From JADHUC01 sp964617665 (GTDB lineage: Bacteria; Planctomycetota; Planctomycetia; Pirellulales; Pirellulaceae): a DNA stretch of 6,107 nt. Position numbers and translations under genes: made by a program. The stretch is taken from assembly GCA_964617665.1 (NCBI GenBank), contig CAZUAH010000746.1:1-6107 (forward strand), given 5' to 3'. Numbering within the stretch: the stretch's first letter is position 1; the number at the start of each line of letters is the position of its first letter. Of the stretch, positions 1-6,107 are shown one piece after another. The notes beneath the pieces are model-generated. The model saw only the letters and a program-made list of their open reading frames with translations. It made no database searches and had not been told where the DNA came from.

Positions 1-168
1 CCGCACTACCAGAGGTCATCAAATAAATGGGCCTCAGAAAATCGCTGGTGAATGCCCCTGGAAACGCGCCGTGCTGACTCCGCTCGGCCTCTTGTGGTCG
101 TTTTTCCCCGGCGCGACGCTTTGCCGATGCTCATCGGTGCGGCATGCGCGCGGATCGCACGCCTGCGT

Positions 169-3100
169 TCAGTCGTTCACCCGAGCGTCGGAATCATCCG
201 TTGGCCCGAAGGAAAGATCGAGCTTACGGATGCGACACTGGGGCAAAGCTTCGTGCAACTTGGCCATGCCTTCGGTGGTGATCTGCGTGCAGTGCAGAAC
301 GGACAAATGCTTCAAGCTCTTTAGGCTCGCGAGCTGCTGCAAACCATCATCGGTGACCTTATCCGAGTACAGGTCCAAGTAACTGAGTCGGACAAGCCCG
401 GGCAGGTGCGCAAGCCCTGCATCCGTAATGCCGAGATGACACAGTTGAAGCGACTTAAGCTGCTCAAGCCTTCCAATATGTTCAAGACCGTCATCCGTGA
501 CACGCGGTGCCCCCTTAACGCTCAGACTTTCAAGCTCTGGTAGACCGACGAGGTGGGCGAGTCCGTCATTCGTGAGATTGGGACCACCAATTCCCAGGAC
601 TCCAACCTTCGGAAGTTTGGCGAGCATCTCAACCCCGCCGTTTCCCACGCCCGTGCCAGGAACAGCGATTCTCGTCAAGGGGAGTTTGACGAGGTGCTGA
701 ATTCCCTTGTCTGTGATCCTGGTCCCTTCAAGCCCCAAGCTGCAGAGGTTTCCAAGTTTAGCCAAGTGCACAAGCCCAGCGTCCGTGATGTCTGTACCGA
801 GCAAACTGAGCGATTCGAGGTTATCTAGTTTGCTGATTGATTCGAGTGCGGCATCGCTGATGAGCGCATTGTCAAGAGTGAGAGTTTGTAGATTGGTGAG
901 CGTTACAAGCTCCCCAACGCCAGCGTCCGTCACACTCGTCTGGTAAAGTTTCAAGTTGGTGAGAGCACGCAGTTTAGCCACATGTTGCATGGCACGGTCC
1001 GTGAGTTGGGCTCCGCCGATCCACAGACCATCTGGTCCATCAACTAGTGTGATCTGTGCAAGATCGTCGTCTTCCAGTACGACCGTATCTTCCGTGAGCG
1101 CAATGCTGCGTATTTTGGAGGGTCGTTGCGGTAGGTCTGTCAAAGAGACCGCTCTACCTGATCCGCCCTTCTCGTCCGAATAACTGACACTGCCTCCCTT
1201 CGACAAGACCCATTCCGCGACACGGCGGTTGACGACCCATCGTGGTTCAATCGTGCCGCCGTCCCAGTCGATCCGGCAGTTGGGTAGGGCGTCGTGCAGG
1301 GCGGCGACGGCATTGGCCGTGACGGCGGTATTCACCAGATCCAATGATTCGAGTTGCCTAAATCGCTGGAGTCGGTCCAAGCCTGCATCGCTGATCGCTG
1401 TCGACCGCAGTTCGAGTTTCTGCAGACCTTCGAATCTCGCCAGGCAGGCAAGCGTCGTATCGTTCGTCTTCGTGTCGCCGAGGTACAACTCTTTTAGATT
1501 CTTCAGCGGCAGCAGACTGGTCAGACCGGCGGTCGTAACCGATGTCCCGCCCAGATGCAGGCCTTCCAAAGCGGTGATCTGTGCGATCTGCTTAAGCCCG
1601 TCATCGGTCACTTTCGTGGCCTGGAGATTCAGGCCGAGCAGACTAGGCAGTTTCGCAAGACGCTGCACGCCGGCATCCCCGACATTACTTGCGCCGCACA
1701 GATTGATCCCCTGTAGATCTGTCAGCGGACTGAGCAGTGCGAGCGACGCGTCGTCGACCTTCGTGCAACCGATCAGATAGATGTCGACTACCCGAAACGA
1801 ATCGTTGGGCAGTTCATCTACCGTCTCGACACCAACTCGTTTCCCTTCGACCTCGACGCCCAAGCGACCACCGACTGCCAGCACCCACTCGGCCGCGCGG
1901 CGATCGGCTTCTTGTAGGTCAGGCTTCGCCTGACGGGAGCCGGCATCCACTCCCGAATCGCCAGCCATGTCTTCGTCAGGCACAGCCTGACCTGCGAGTT
2001 GATGGCGAATTGATTCGCCGATGCGCTCCTGGAATTCGCTGGGTTTGAGCACTTCCAGGCGGCCGGCGTCGGTTTCGATGATGTAGACGAGTTCGTGTTC
2101 GATCACGTCGGGATCGCCGTGCAGGATCTGGCCGGCTGCGTTGAACGTGATGTTTTGATCGTCGGCCAGCACCAGCGAAACCCACTGCGGATCACCGCTG
2201 GCGGCGTCCCAGACTTGCACCAGATCGTTGTAGCTGCCGGCGGCAATCAGACGACCGTCCGCACTCCAGGCAACGGATGTCACGCCTACCAGCTGACCGT
2301 CCAACCGCTCCCCCGGATCGTCGCTAACATCCCATAGATAGACCCCACGGTAGCCGCCGGTGATCAACTCGCGACCATCCGCTCTCCAGGCAATGGACGT
2401 GATCTCGCTTTCTTGCCCTCGGCGAAAAACCGGCAACTCGCCGTCCTTGGCGAGCCATAGATTCAGATAGCCTCCGTAAGACGTAGCCAGCCATTTCCCG
2501 TCTGGACTCCATGCGACTGATTCTGCAGAGCCTTCCGTGACGATCCGTTTCTCCTGCGTCTTGAGGTCCCAGATCTCGACCGACGACTTCTTGCCGACGA
2601 GCAATTGCTTGTCGTCGGGGCTCCAGTCCATCGCCAGGATTTCGATCTCTGAAGGGAATTCGGCGCGTATCGAGTTGTCCTCGCGATTCCAGACTTCAAG
2701 CGTCCACGTTCCGTAACGTGTTGCCAACATCGACCCATCCGGAGACCATCCAAGCAGCCATCGATGCGGCGGCATTGGTCGCTCGGACCCATCCGATTCC
2801 CAGATGCGAGTACTATTCCATGGACAAGACGCGAGACGTTTGCCATCGGGGCTCCAGCGGCACCCATGATCCAGGACCTGTGTCCCCACGATCCCCAGCG
2901 TCCGCCTCGGATCACCGGTCGAGGTCCAGATGCGAACCGACTGATCCGACGCTGCTGCCGCGACGCCGTCGTCCGCCCGATTCCAGTCCACCGAGAAAAC
3001 ATCATTGATGCGACCAAGGGCTTTGACCAAACCTCCATCCTCGTTGCAGAGACGCAAGACTCCTCTTTCATCGGCTGACACGATCTGCTTCCCATCTGGA

Positions 3101-5985
3101 CTCCACGCTACGGCAAGCGGCTCGGCCATGTGGCCTTCCAGGACGGGGCCAGGCGTCCCCTCGGCGCTCCAGATTCGCACCTTGTCGTCGTAGCCACAAG
3201 ATACGAGCCGCTTTCCGTTTGAGTTCCATGCGACATCGTGGACTATCGTTCCGTACTCGAGGACGGCACTTTCCGTCCCATCAGCATTCCAGACCCTCAC
3301 GGTCCCATCCCGGCTTCCAGATGCGAGTCTCTCTCCATCCGGAGCCCAAGCGACCGCTCTCACGACACTTTTGTGCCCCGCCAACGTGCGACACTCTGTC
3401 CCATTGGAATCCCATATCTGCAACACATTCGTATCGTTCCAGGGGAAGCCGCCGCCGACAGCCAGCTCCTTACCATCCGGGCTCCAGGCGACGCTAGCCA
3501 CGCCTAGTGGCTTGTCGCCACCGGGCATATCAATGACTCTTTGCTGCTTGCCATCCAGACCCCAAATTCGCACTTTGCCCTCGTAGCCGCCCGATGCAAG
3601 CCGTTGGCCATCCGGATGCCACGAGAGGCAATTGACGTCCGGGTGAACATTTTCCTTGAACACGGTGATGCAAGCCCCTTGCGAATCCCAGATCCGCGCC
3701 GTTCCGTCGTCCGCACTCGATGCAAACAGAGTCCCGTCCGGGCTCCATGCCACGGCCTTGACATGAGCGGTGTGGCCAATCAGCAGGTCGACAAGCGCGA
3801 GAGACTTGGCATCGTAGATGCGAATCAGCCCCTCGTCCGTACCACACGCGATTCGACTTCCATCCGGACTCCACGCTACGCAGAACAGACGGGTCCGCGC
3901 AGCGTTCTTGTCGACTTGCCACCGTTTGACGCCGGGCAGCTTGGCCGGTCGCGGGACCAGACCGGGCAAGACGTCTTCGGCCGAGCCGAGTTGCCAAGCG
4001 GGCTGCGGGGCAGCGGGTTGTAGGTCAGGCTCCGCCTGACGCGATCCGGCAAGACTTTCGTCAGGCACGGCCTGACCTACTTGCTCGACGCGCACGATCT
4101 CCACCAGCACGTCCTTGCCTCTGGTCAGTTGGAATGTCTTGTTTTCAATCTTCACACCATCGGGCGTACCGCCAGCGATCTCGATTTCGTAGTCGCCGGA
4201 GTAGAACGAGGTGCCGTCCGGGCGCTGCTTGACTTGAAAACCGTCTACCGGCTCGCCGTTCCGTTTGACCGTCACCTCGATTTCCGGATCGTAGGCCGTG
4301 ATCTTGATCTCGCCCTTGTTCGTGGCGACCCGAATCACCATCGCGGCAGCAAACAGGCCAGCGAGTCCGAGCACGACCGCCGCGATCTTGGTGTTGCGGT
4401 TCCAGCGAGCAGGCTCGCCGGCTGTGGTTTCAATACCGGGAGGGCGAGGCTCCCGCCGAGCCGAAACCGCGGAAGAACGTGGCTCAGCAGGAGCTTCGCC
4501 CTCCCGAAACCCGTCCGGAGGCTGGCGTCGAACGGAGTGAGCCCCCAGGTCGCTTTTTTCTGGGGGTTCGCTGCACTCAACCCCAGCCATGTTTCTGGAA
4601 AGATCGGCTTCAAAACCGCATTCACTCTTTTCCGTCCGCGTTTCGGTCATCGAGGACGAGAGGTGTTCCTCAGTGCCTCTGCGCGACGCTTCCACATCCG
4701 GCGTCGTATCCCGATCGCTACGGTAGGTTTCGTGATATCGCACGGACAATGCGGCCAAGTCCGCATCGTCGGCAAACGCCGCCAACGCTTCGGCCACTTC
4801 CTGTGGTGTGGCAAACCGATCGTCTGCATCCTTGGCCAGCATTTTTCCGAGGATGGCTGCCAGTTCCTCCGGTACGTCCGCACGTAGCGCGCGGATGGCG
4901 GGGATCGGCTCGGTAGCCATGGCCTTTAGCTTTTTGATCACGGTGTTGTACTGTGCATCGGCATACGGGGCCTGGTTGGTCAGCAGCTTGAACAGCGTGG
5001 CCCCAAGGCTGTAAACGTCCGCGCGGATATCGACGTCTTTGCTGTCGCCGGTTTGTTCCGGGGCCATGTAATCGACTGTGCCCATCATCTGGCCCGTGCT
5101 GGTAAGTTCCGCTCGGTCGCCGTTGTGAAGGCGTGCCAAGCCAAGGTCGAGGATTTTGAGGACTGAGTGTAGGCGGGGATCTCCGAGACCCGCCATGTCC
5201 GGGCTCGGAGAGACCGGACTACACTGGCTGAGCATCAGATTCGACGGCTTGATGTCGCGGTGGACCAGGCTGTGTTCGTGGGCGTGCTGCAAACCGATGG
5301 CGGCTTGTCGAATCAGTTCGCAGGCGTCGGCAACCGGCAGCGGGCCCAATTGATGCACTAGCTCGGACAAGTCCACACCGTCCACATATTCCATGACCAG
5401 GAAATGGGTACCTTCGTGCTCGCCCGCATCATGGGCGCCGACGATGTTGGGGTGTTGCAGTCGCCCGACCGCTCGCATCTCCTGCTCGAATCTGGCCACG
5501 GCATGAGCGTCCTTCATCCGGTCCGCCGGCAGGACCTTAAGGGCAACCACCTTCTCCAGCTTGCGATGTAGCGCTTTGTATACCGTGCCCATACCGCCCT
5601 GGCCCAGCCGCGCCAGCAGTTGATAGTCGCGGATCGTGCCCAAATCCTCAGCGGATGCAGGCTGGCTTCGGTCCGCGTGATCCGCAACTGCAAACATCTC
5701 CGTCCCTTGCTTTTCGGATGAAACGAACGACGGCTCGCGGCCGATCGCCTGGACCACCGCCAATACTTCGCGAAGTTTGGGGTCCTGAGTATACGGATCG
5801 GGCGCGCGAGGTTGTCGCAGGTTCGATACCAGCGTATCACTCGGCTCGTGTGTGGCGACCAGTGCATTTGTGCACGTTTGGCAGCCCTCCAGATGGACGT
5901 CGATCTGTTCGGATCGTTCATCGCTGGTCTTGCCAAGGGCGTAATCCATCAGTTCGCGGTCGTTTGGGCATTCCATGTTGCACAT
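169..5985 (-). CDS. Membrane-anchored Ser/Thr protein kinase with WD40 propellers and LRR modules (planctomycete-type)
   Basis: Predicted to phosphorylate Ser/Thr on partner proteins; substrate and ligand are unknown. Numbering is from the ATG at 5985 (1938 residues). Residues 6-38 carry C6, H31xxxC35xxC38, like anti-sigma zinc fingers. The kinase spans about 121-403: glycine loop GQGGMG 128-133, Lys150 in VALK, Glu169, HRDIKPSN 242-249, DLG 280-282, APE 308-310, Asp323, Arg390; all key catalytic residues are present. A low-complexity linker (404-530) precedes one transmembrane helix (534-551), then a beta-rich segment (556-632), fourteen WD40 repeats (702-1260), a segment ending in PSEFQER, and two LRR modules (1362-1921). 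One helix implies kinase inside and repeats outside. An upstream in-frame ATG at 6012 would add nine residues but lacks a good ribosome site; the 5985 start has AAAAGGA eight bases ahead. Odd: an 18-residue excess between HRDIKPSN and DLG, and four repeat-derived linkers. Kinase call is very safe; zinc binding and topology are inferred. Confidence 0.95.
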   Translation of the reverse strand: MCNMECPNDRELMDYALGKTSDERSEQIDVHLEGCQTCTNALVATHEPSDTLVSNLRQPRAPDPYTQDPKLREVLAVVQAIGREPSFVSSEKQGTEMFAVADHADRSQPASAEDLGTIRDYQLLARLGQGGMGTVYKALHRKLEKVVALKVLPADRMKDAHAVARFEQEMRAVGRLQHPNIVGAHDAGEHEGTHFLVMEYVDGVDLSELVHQLGPLPVADACELIRQAAIGLQHAHEHSLVHRDIKPSNLMLSQCSPVSPSPDMAGLGDPRLHSVLKILDLGLARLHNGDRAELTSTGQMMGTVDYMAPEQTGDSKDVDIRADVYSLGATLFKLLTNQAPYADAQYNTVIKKLKAMATEPIPAIRALRADVPEELAAILGKMLAKDADDRFATPQEVAEALAAFADDADLAALSVRYHETYRSDRDTTPDVEASRRGTEEHLSSSMTETRTEKSECGFEADLSRNMAGVECSEPPEKSDLGAHSVRRQPPDGFREGEAPAEPRSSAVSARREPRPPGIETTAGEPARWNRNTKIAAVVLGLAGLFAAAMVIRVATNKGEIKITAYDPEIEVTVKRNGEPVDGFQVKQRPDGTSFYSGDYEIEIAGGTPDGVKIENKTFQLTRGKDVLVEIVRVEQVGQAVPDESLAGSRQAEPDLQPAAPQPAWQLGSAEDVLPGLVPRPAKLPGVKRWQVDKNAARTRLFCVAWSPDGSRIACGTDEGLIRIYDAKSLALVDLLIGHTAHVKAVAWSPDGTLFASSADDGTARIWDSQGACITVFKENVHPDVNCLSWHPDGQRLASGGYEGKVRIWGLDGKQQRVIDMPGGDKPLGVASVAWSPDGKELAVGGGFPWNDTNVLQIWDSNGTECRTLAGHKSVVRAVAWAPDGERLASGSRDGTVRVWNADGTESAVLEYGTIVHDVAWNSNGKRLVSCGYDDKVRIWSAEGTPGPVLEGHMAEPLAVAWSPDGKQIVSADERGVLRLCNEDGGLVKALGRINDVFSVDWNRADDGVAAAASDQSVRIWTSTGDPRRTLGIVGTQVLDHGCRWSPDGKRLASCPWNSTRIWESDGSERPMPPHRWLLGWSPDGSMLATRYGTWTLEVWNREDNSIRAEFPSEIEILAMDWSPDDKQLLVGKKSSVEIWDLKTQEKRIVTEGSAESVAWSPDGKWLATSYGGYLNLWLAKDGELPVFRRGQESEITSIAWRADGRELITGGYRGVYLWDVSDDPGERLDGQLVGVTSVAWSADGRLIAAGSYNDLVQVWDAASGDPQWVSLVLADDQNITFNAAGQILHGDPDVIEHELVYIIETDAGRLEVLKPSEFQERIGESIRHQLAGQAVPDEDMAGDSGVDAGSRQAKPDLQEADRRAAEWVLAVGGRLGVEVEGKRVGVETVDELPNDSFRVVDIYLIGCTKVDDASLALLSPLTDLQGINLCGASNVGDAGVQRLAKLPSLLGLNLQATKVTDDGLKQIAQITALEGLHLGGTSVTTAGLTSLLPLKNLKELYLGDTKTNDTTLACLARFEGLQKLELRSTAISDAGLDRLQRFRQLESLDLVNTAVTANAVAALHDALPNCRIDWDGGTIEPRWVVNRRVAEWVLSKGGSVSYSDEKGGSGRAVSLTDLPQRPSKIRSIALTEDTVVLEDDDLAQITLVDGPDGLWIGGAQLTDRAMQHVAKLRALTNLKLYQTSVTDAGVGELVTLTNLQTLTLDNALISDAALESISKLDNLESLSLLGTDITDAGLVHLAKLGNLCSLGLEGTRITDKGIQHLVKLPLTRIAVPGTGVGNGGVEMLAKLPKVGVLGIGGPNLTNDGLAHLVGLPELESLSVKGAPRVTDDGLEHIGRLEQLKSLQLCHLGITDAGLAHLPGLVRLSYLDLYSDKVTDDGLQQLASLKSLKHLSVLHCTQITTEGMAKLHEALPQCRIRKLDLSFGPTDDSDARVND
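223..1902 (-). repeat. Two tandem LRR modules, about 17 leucine-rich repeats
   Basis: The repeats are 22-25 residues of the form ITDAGLxxLxxLxxLxxLxLxgT. Module 1 (residues 1362-1576, nt 1258-1902) opens with RRAAEWVLAVGG, has six full repeats and ends ALHDALPNCRI. Module 2 (residues 1588-1921, nt 223-1224) opens with RRVAEWVLSKGG, has ten or eleven repeats and ends KLHEALPQCRI. The shared opening and closing motifs show that a whole module was duplicated, with extra repeats in the second copy. LRRs of this kind form curved protein-binding surfaces. After module 2 only a short hydrophilic tail rich in Asp remains. Confidence 0.88.
1914..1995. repeat. REPIN-like palindromic element, long copy (AGQAVPDE family)
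   Basis: The arms at 1914-1934 and 1975-1995 pair at 18 of 21 positions. Each contains a perfect hairpin: GTCAGGC-TTC-GCCTGAC at 1918-1934 and GTCAGGC-ACA-GCCTGAC at 1975-1991. The left foot is GTAG (1914-1917); the right foot has drifted to CTGC (1992-1995). The centre is 40 nt, 21 nt longer than in the copy at 4020-4080, so the encoded peptide carries seven extra residues (DSGVDAG) between QAVPDE and SRQAKPDL. It encodes residues 1331-1358, the linker between the WD40 region and the first LRR module. A further small dyad, GGGAG/CTCCC, lies inside the centre. Confidence 0.9.
2206..3882 (-). repeat. Fourteen WD40 repeats, likely two seven-bladed propellers
   Basis: Fourteen copies of the pattern VAWSPDGxxLAxGxxDGxVRIWD can be counted, beginning at residues 702, 744, 786, 831, 877, 917, 958, 998, 1041, 1078, 1118, 1156, 1197 and 1237. 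Spacing is 37-46 residues. Repeats 2 to 6 are closest to consensus; repeats 8 to 12 have diverged in the second half. Fourteen fits two seven-bladed beta-propellers, which usually act as protein-binding platforms. The division into two propellers is inferred from the count. A segment after the last blade (residues 1265-1323, with NAAGQILHGDP and LKPSEFQER) closes the region and resembles the tail of other planctomycete WD40 proteins. Confidence 0.9.
4020..4080. repeat. REPIN-like palindromic element, short copy (VGQAVPDE family)
   Basis: Two 21-base arms, 4020-4040 and 4060-4080, pair at 18 of 21 positions. Each arm is GTAG/CTAC next to a perfect hairpin: GTCAGGC-TCC-GCCTGAC at 4024-4040 and GTCAGGC-ACG-GCCTGAC at 4060-4076. 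The outer feet are GTAG (4020-4023) and CTAC (4077-4080). The element is translated in frame as residues 636-656, from VGQAVPDE through SRQAEPDL, linking the beta-rich domain after the membrane helix to the WD40 propellers. It is the same family, orientation and codon phase as the longer copy at 1914-1995. The dinucleotide TT borders both ends (4018-4019 and 4081-4082), which could be a 2-base target duplication or chance. Confidence 0.9.
4437..4506. repeat. In-frame palindromic element in the juxtamembrane linker (GEAPAEP type)
   Basis: Arms at 4437-4462 and 4481-4506 match at 23 of 26 positions around an 18-base centre. The feet contain GGAG (4439-4442) and CTCC (4501-4504), a variant of the REP tetranucleotide. 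The left arm folds as GGCGAG/CCCGCC with loop GCT and one mismatch; the right arm's own hairpin is degraded. Translation gives residues 494-517, running from REGEAPAEPR to RREPRPPG, just before the transmembrane helix. The GGAG-to-CTCC core is 66 nt, a whole number of codons. The peptide is Pro/Glu/Arg-rich and unlikely to fold. I recall GEAPAEP strings from many planctomycete proteins, unverified here. Confidence 0.75.
4520..4588. repeat. In-frame imperfect palindrome in the juxtamembrane linker (GVECSEPP type)
   Basis: Arms at 4520-4548 and 4560-4588 pair at 22 of 29 positions around an 11-base T-rich centre. The ends GGCTGG/CCAGCC and the inner CCCCCAG/CTGGGGG blocks are the best conserved parts. 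It is translated as residues 466-489, including GVECSEPPEK and SVRRQPPDG, in the disordered-looking tail between kinase and membrane helix. It shares no obvious sequence with the other palindromes in this gene. It ends 13 bases from the next element (4437-4506), so the two form a near-tandem pair. I recall similar 'ERSEPP' peptides from planctomycete proteins, but this is unverified. Confidence 0.7.
5166..5225. repeat. REPIN-like palindromic element inserted in the kinase domain
   Basis: Imperfect inverted repeat with arms at 5166-5192 and 5200-5225 (22 of 26 pairs with a one-base bulge). Each half is also a hairpin. The left is GTAG (5169-5172), then stem GCGGG/CCCGC (5173-5177, 5189-5193) with an inner TCT/AGA stem. 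The right is TCCGG/CCGGA (5198-5202, 5214-5218) with an inner CTC/GAG stem and loop GGA, then CTAC (5219-5222). The centre is CATG. It encodes kinase residues 254-274, between HRDIKPSN and DLG, where family members have a short beta7-beta8 turn. The GTAG-to-CTAC core is 54 nt, 18 codons. Deleting it leaves NLMLSQYSVLKILDLG, with the usual 12 residues between the catalytic-loop Asn and the DLG Asp. The palindrome is seen directly; insertion by a RAYT-type system is inference. Confidence 0.85.
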
Positions 5986-5993
5986 GGGCTGGG

Positions 5994-6000
5994 TCCTTTT
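5994..6000 (-). promoter_or_regulatory. Ribosome binding site (AAAAGGA) for the kinase gene
   Basis: Read on the minus strand, AAAAGGA lies eight bases before the ATG at 5985. It is the only good Shine-Dalgarno match near the candidate starts. The ATG at 6012 has only a weak purine stretch upstream, and the ATG at 5976 would sit 17 bases from this site. It therefore decides the start in favour of 5985. Confidence 0.65.
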
Positions 6001-6086
6001 CTGCGCTGGCATAGTTCCGATTCTCGGATGTCAGAGAGCGATCAAGGCCCTCTACACAGCGCACGCACGAAGAACGCGTGAGGTTT

Positions 6087-6104
6087 GTGATTGCAGTAAA
6101 TCAC
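6087..6104. promoter_or_regulatory. Possible operator-like dyad upstream of the kinase gene
   Basis: A perfect 6-base inverted repeat, GTGATT and AATCAC with a 6-base spacer, lies 102-119 bases upstream of the start at 5985. It could be a regulator site or a small hairpin near the end of an upstream transcript. A dyad this short can arise by chance, and no convincing -35/-10 pair was found in the leader. Confidence 0.2.
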
Positions 6105-6107
6105 GGG

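Noticed and set aside
1..19. Possible start of a downstream minus-strand gene: ATG at 19-17 with GAGG about 12 bases ahead
   Set aside because: Only six codons (MTSGSA) lie in the window and the Shine-Dalgarno spacing is long; not enough to call a gene.
12..35. GAGG...CCTC dyad with an AT-rich centre downstream of the gene
   Set aside because: The arms are interrupted and only 4 plus 3 pairs long, with no terminator T-tract; likely chance.
124..137. CCGATG/CATCGG hairpin 32-45 bases after the stop codon, considered as a terminator
   Set aside because: The loop would be only two bases as written and no T-run follows on the minus strand.
1229..1780. 183-codon open frame on the plus strand
   Set aside because: Its Ser/Arg/Pro-rich composition is typical of a shadow of the LRR codons on the opposite strand.
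4589..4720. Linker segment encoding RRGTEEHLSSSMTETRTEKS, checked as a sixth palindrome
   Set aside because: Only short dyads such as GAGG-TGTT-CCTC were found; no long paired arms could be aligned.
4081..4887. 268-codon open frame on the plus strand
   Set aside because: It is antisense to the kinase linker and catalytic region. It stays open because of GC-rich codon bias and the palindromes, has no recognisable domain, and opposes a gene with unmistakable conserved motifs.
6052..6107. Possible 3' end of an upstream minus-strand gene ending in TAG at 6054-6052
   Set aside because: Only 17 codons are visible and the peptide (RDLLQSQTSRVLRACAV) resembles no family I recognise; another frame is also open across this stretch.

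Overview
The window is essentially one very large gene on the minus strand, about 5.8 kb, with short flanks. The encoded protein combines a small cysteine/histidine N-terminal motif of the anti-sigma zinc-finger type, a bacterial Hanks-type Ser/Thr kinase domain, one transmembrane helix, a beta-rich domain, fourteen WD40 repeats and two leucine-rich-repeat (LRR) modules. This layout, the LRR style (TDAGL..L..L..L..L), the 'AEWVL..GG' motif in front of the LRRs and peptides such as GEAPAEP and VGQAVPDE point to the Planctomycetota (Pirellula/Rhodopirellula-like). That assignment rests on family knowledge and memory, not on a search.

Layout on the minus strand: a 5' leader (6107-5986) holds a good ribosome binding site and a small dyad; the coding region runs from 5985 to 169; 168 bases follow the stop with no supported gene and no convincing terminator. 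The neighbouring genes lie outside the window.

The striking part is five long imperfect palindromes (60-82 nt) inside the coding sequence, all read through in frame. They fall into at least four sequence families. Two (1914-1995 and 4020-4080) are copies of one family, in the same orientation and codon phase. In these two and in the one at 5166-5225, each arm is itself a hairpin with GTAG (or its degenerate form) at its outer foot, which is the layout of REP doublets (REPINs/BIMEs) mobilised by RAYT Y1 transposases in other bacteria. The copy at 5166-5225 lies in the kinase active-site region between HRDxKxxN and DLG. Removing its 54-nt GTAG-to-CTAC core would restore the usual kinase spacing exactly. 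The other four sit in linkers: two near-tandem in the juxtamembrane segment, one before the WD40 propellers and one between propellers and LRRs.

Inferred picture: a membrane-anchored receptor-like kinase with the kinase in the cytoplasm and protein-binding propellers and LRRs outside the membrane. Its linkers and one kinase turn have been expanded by mobile palindromic repeats that became protein sequence.
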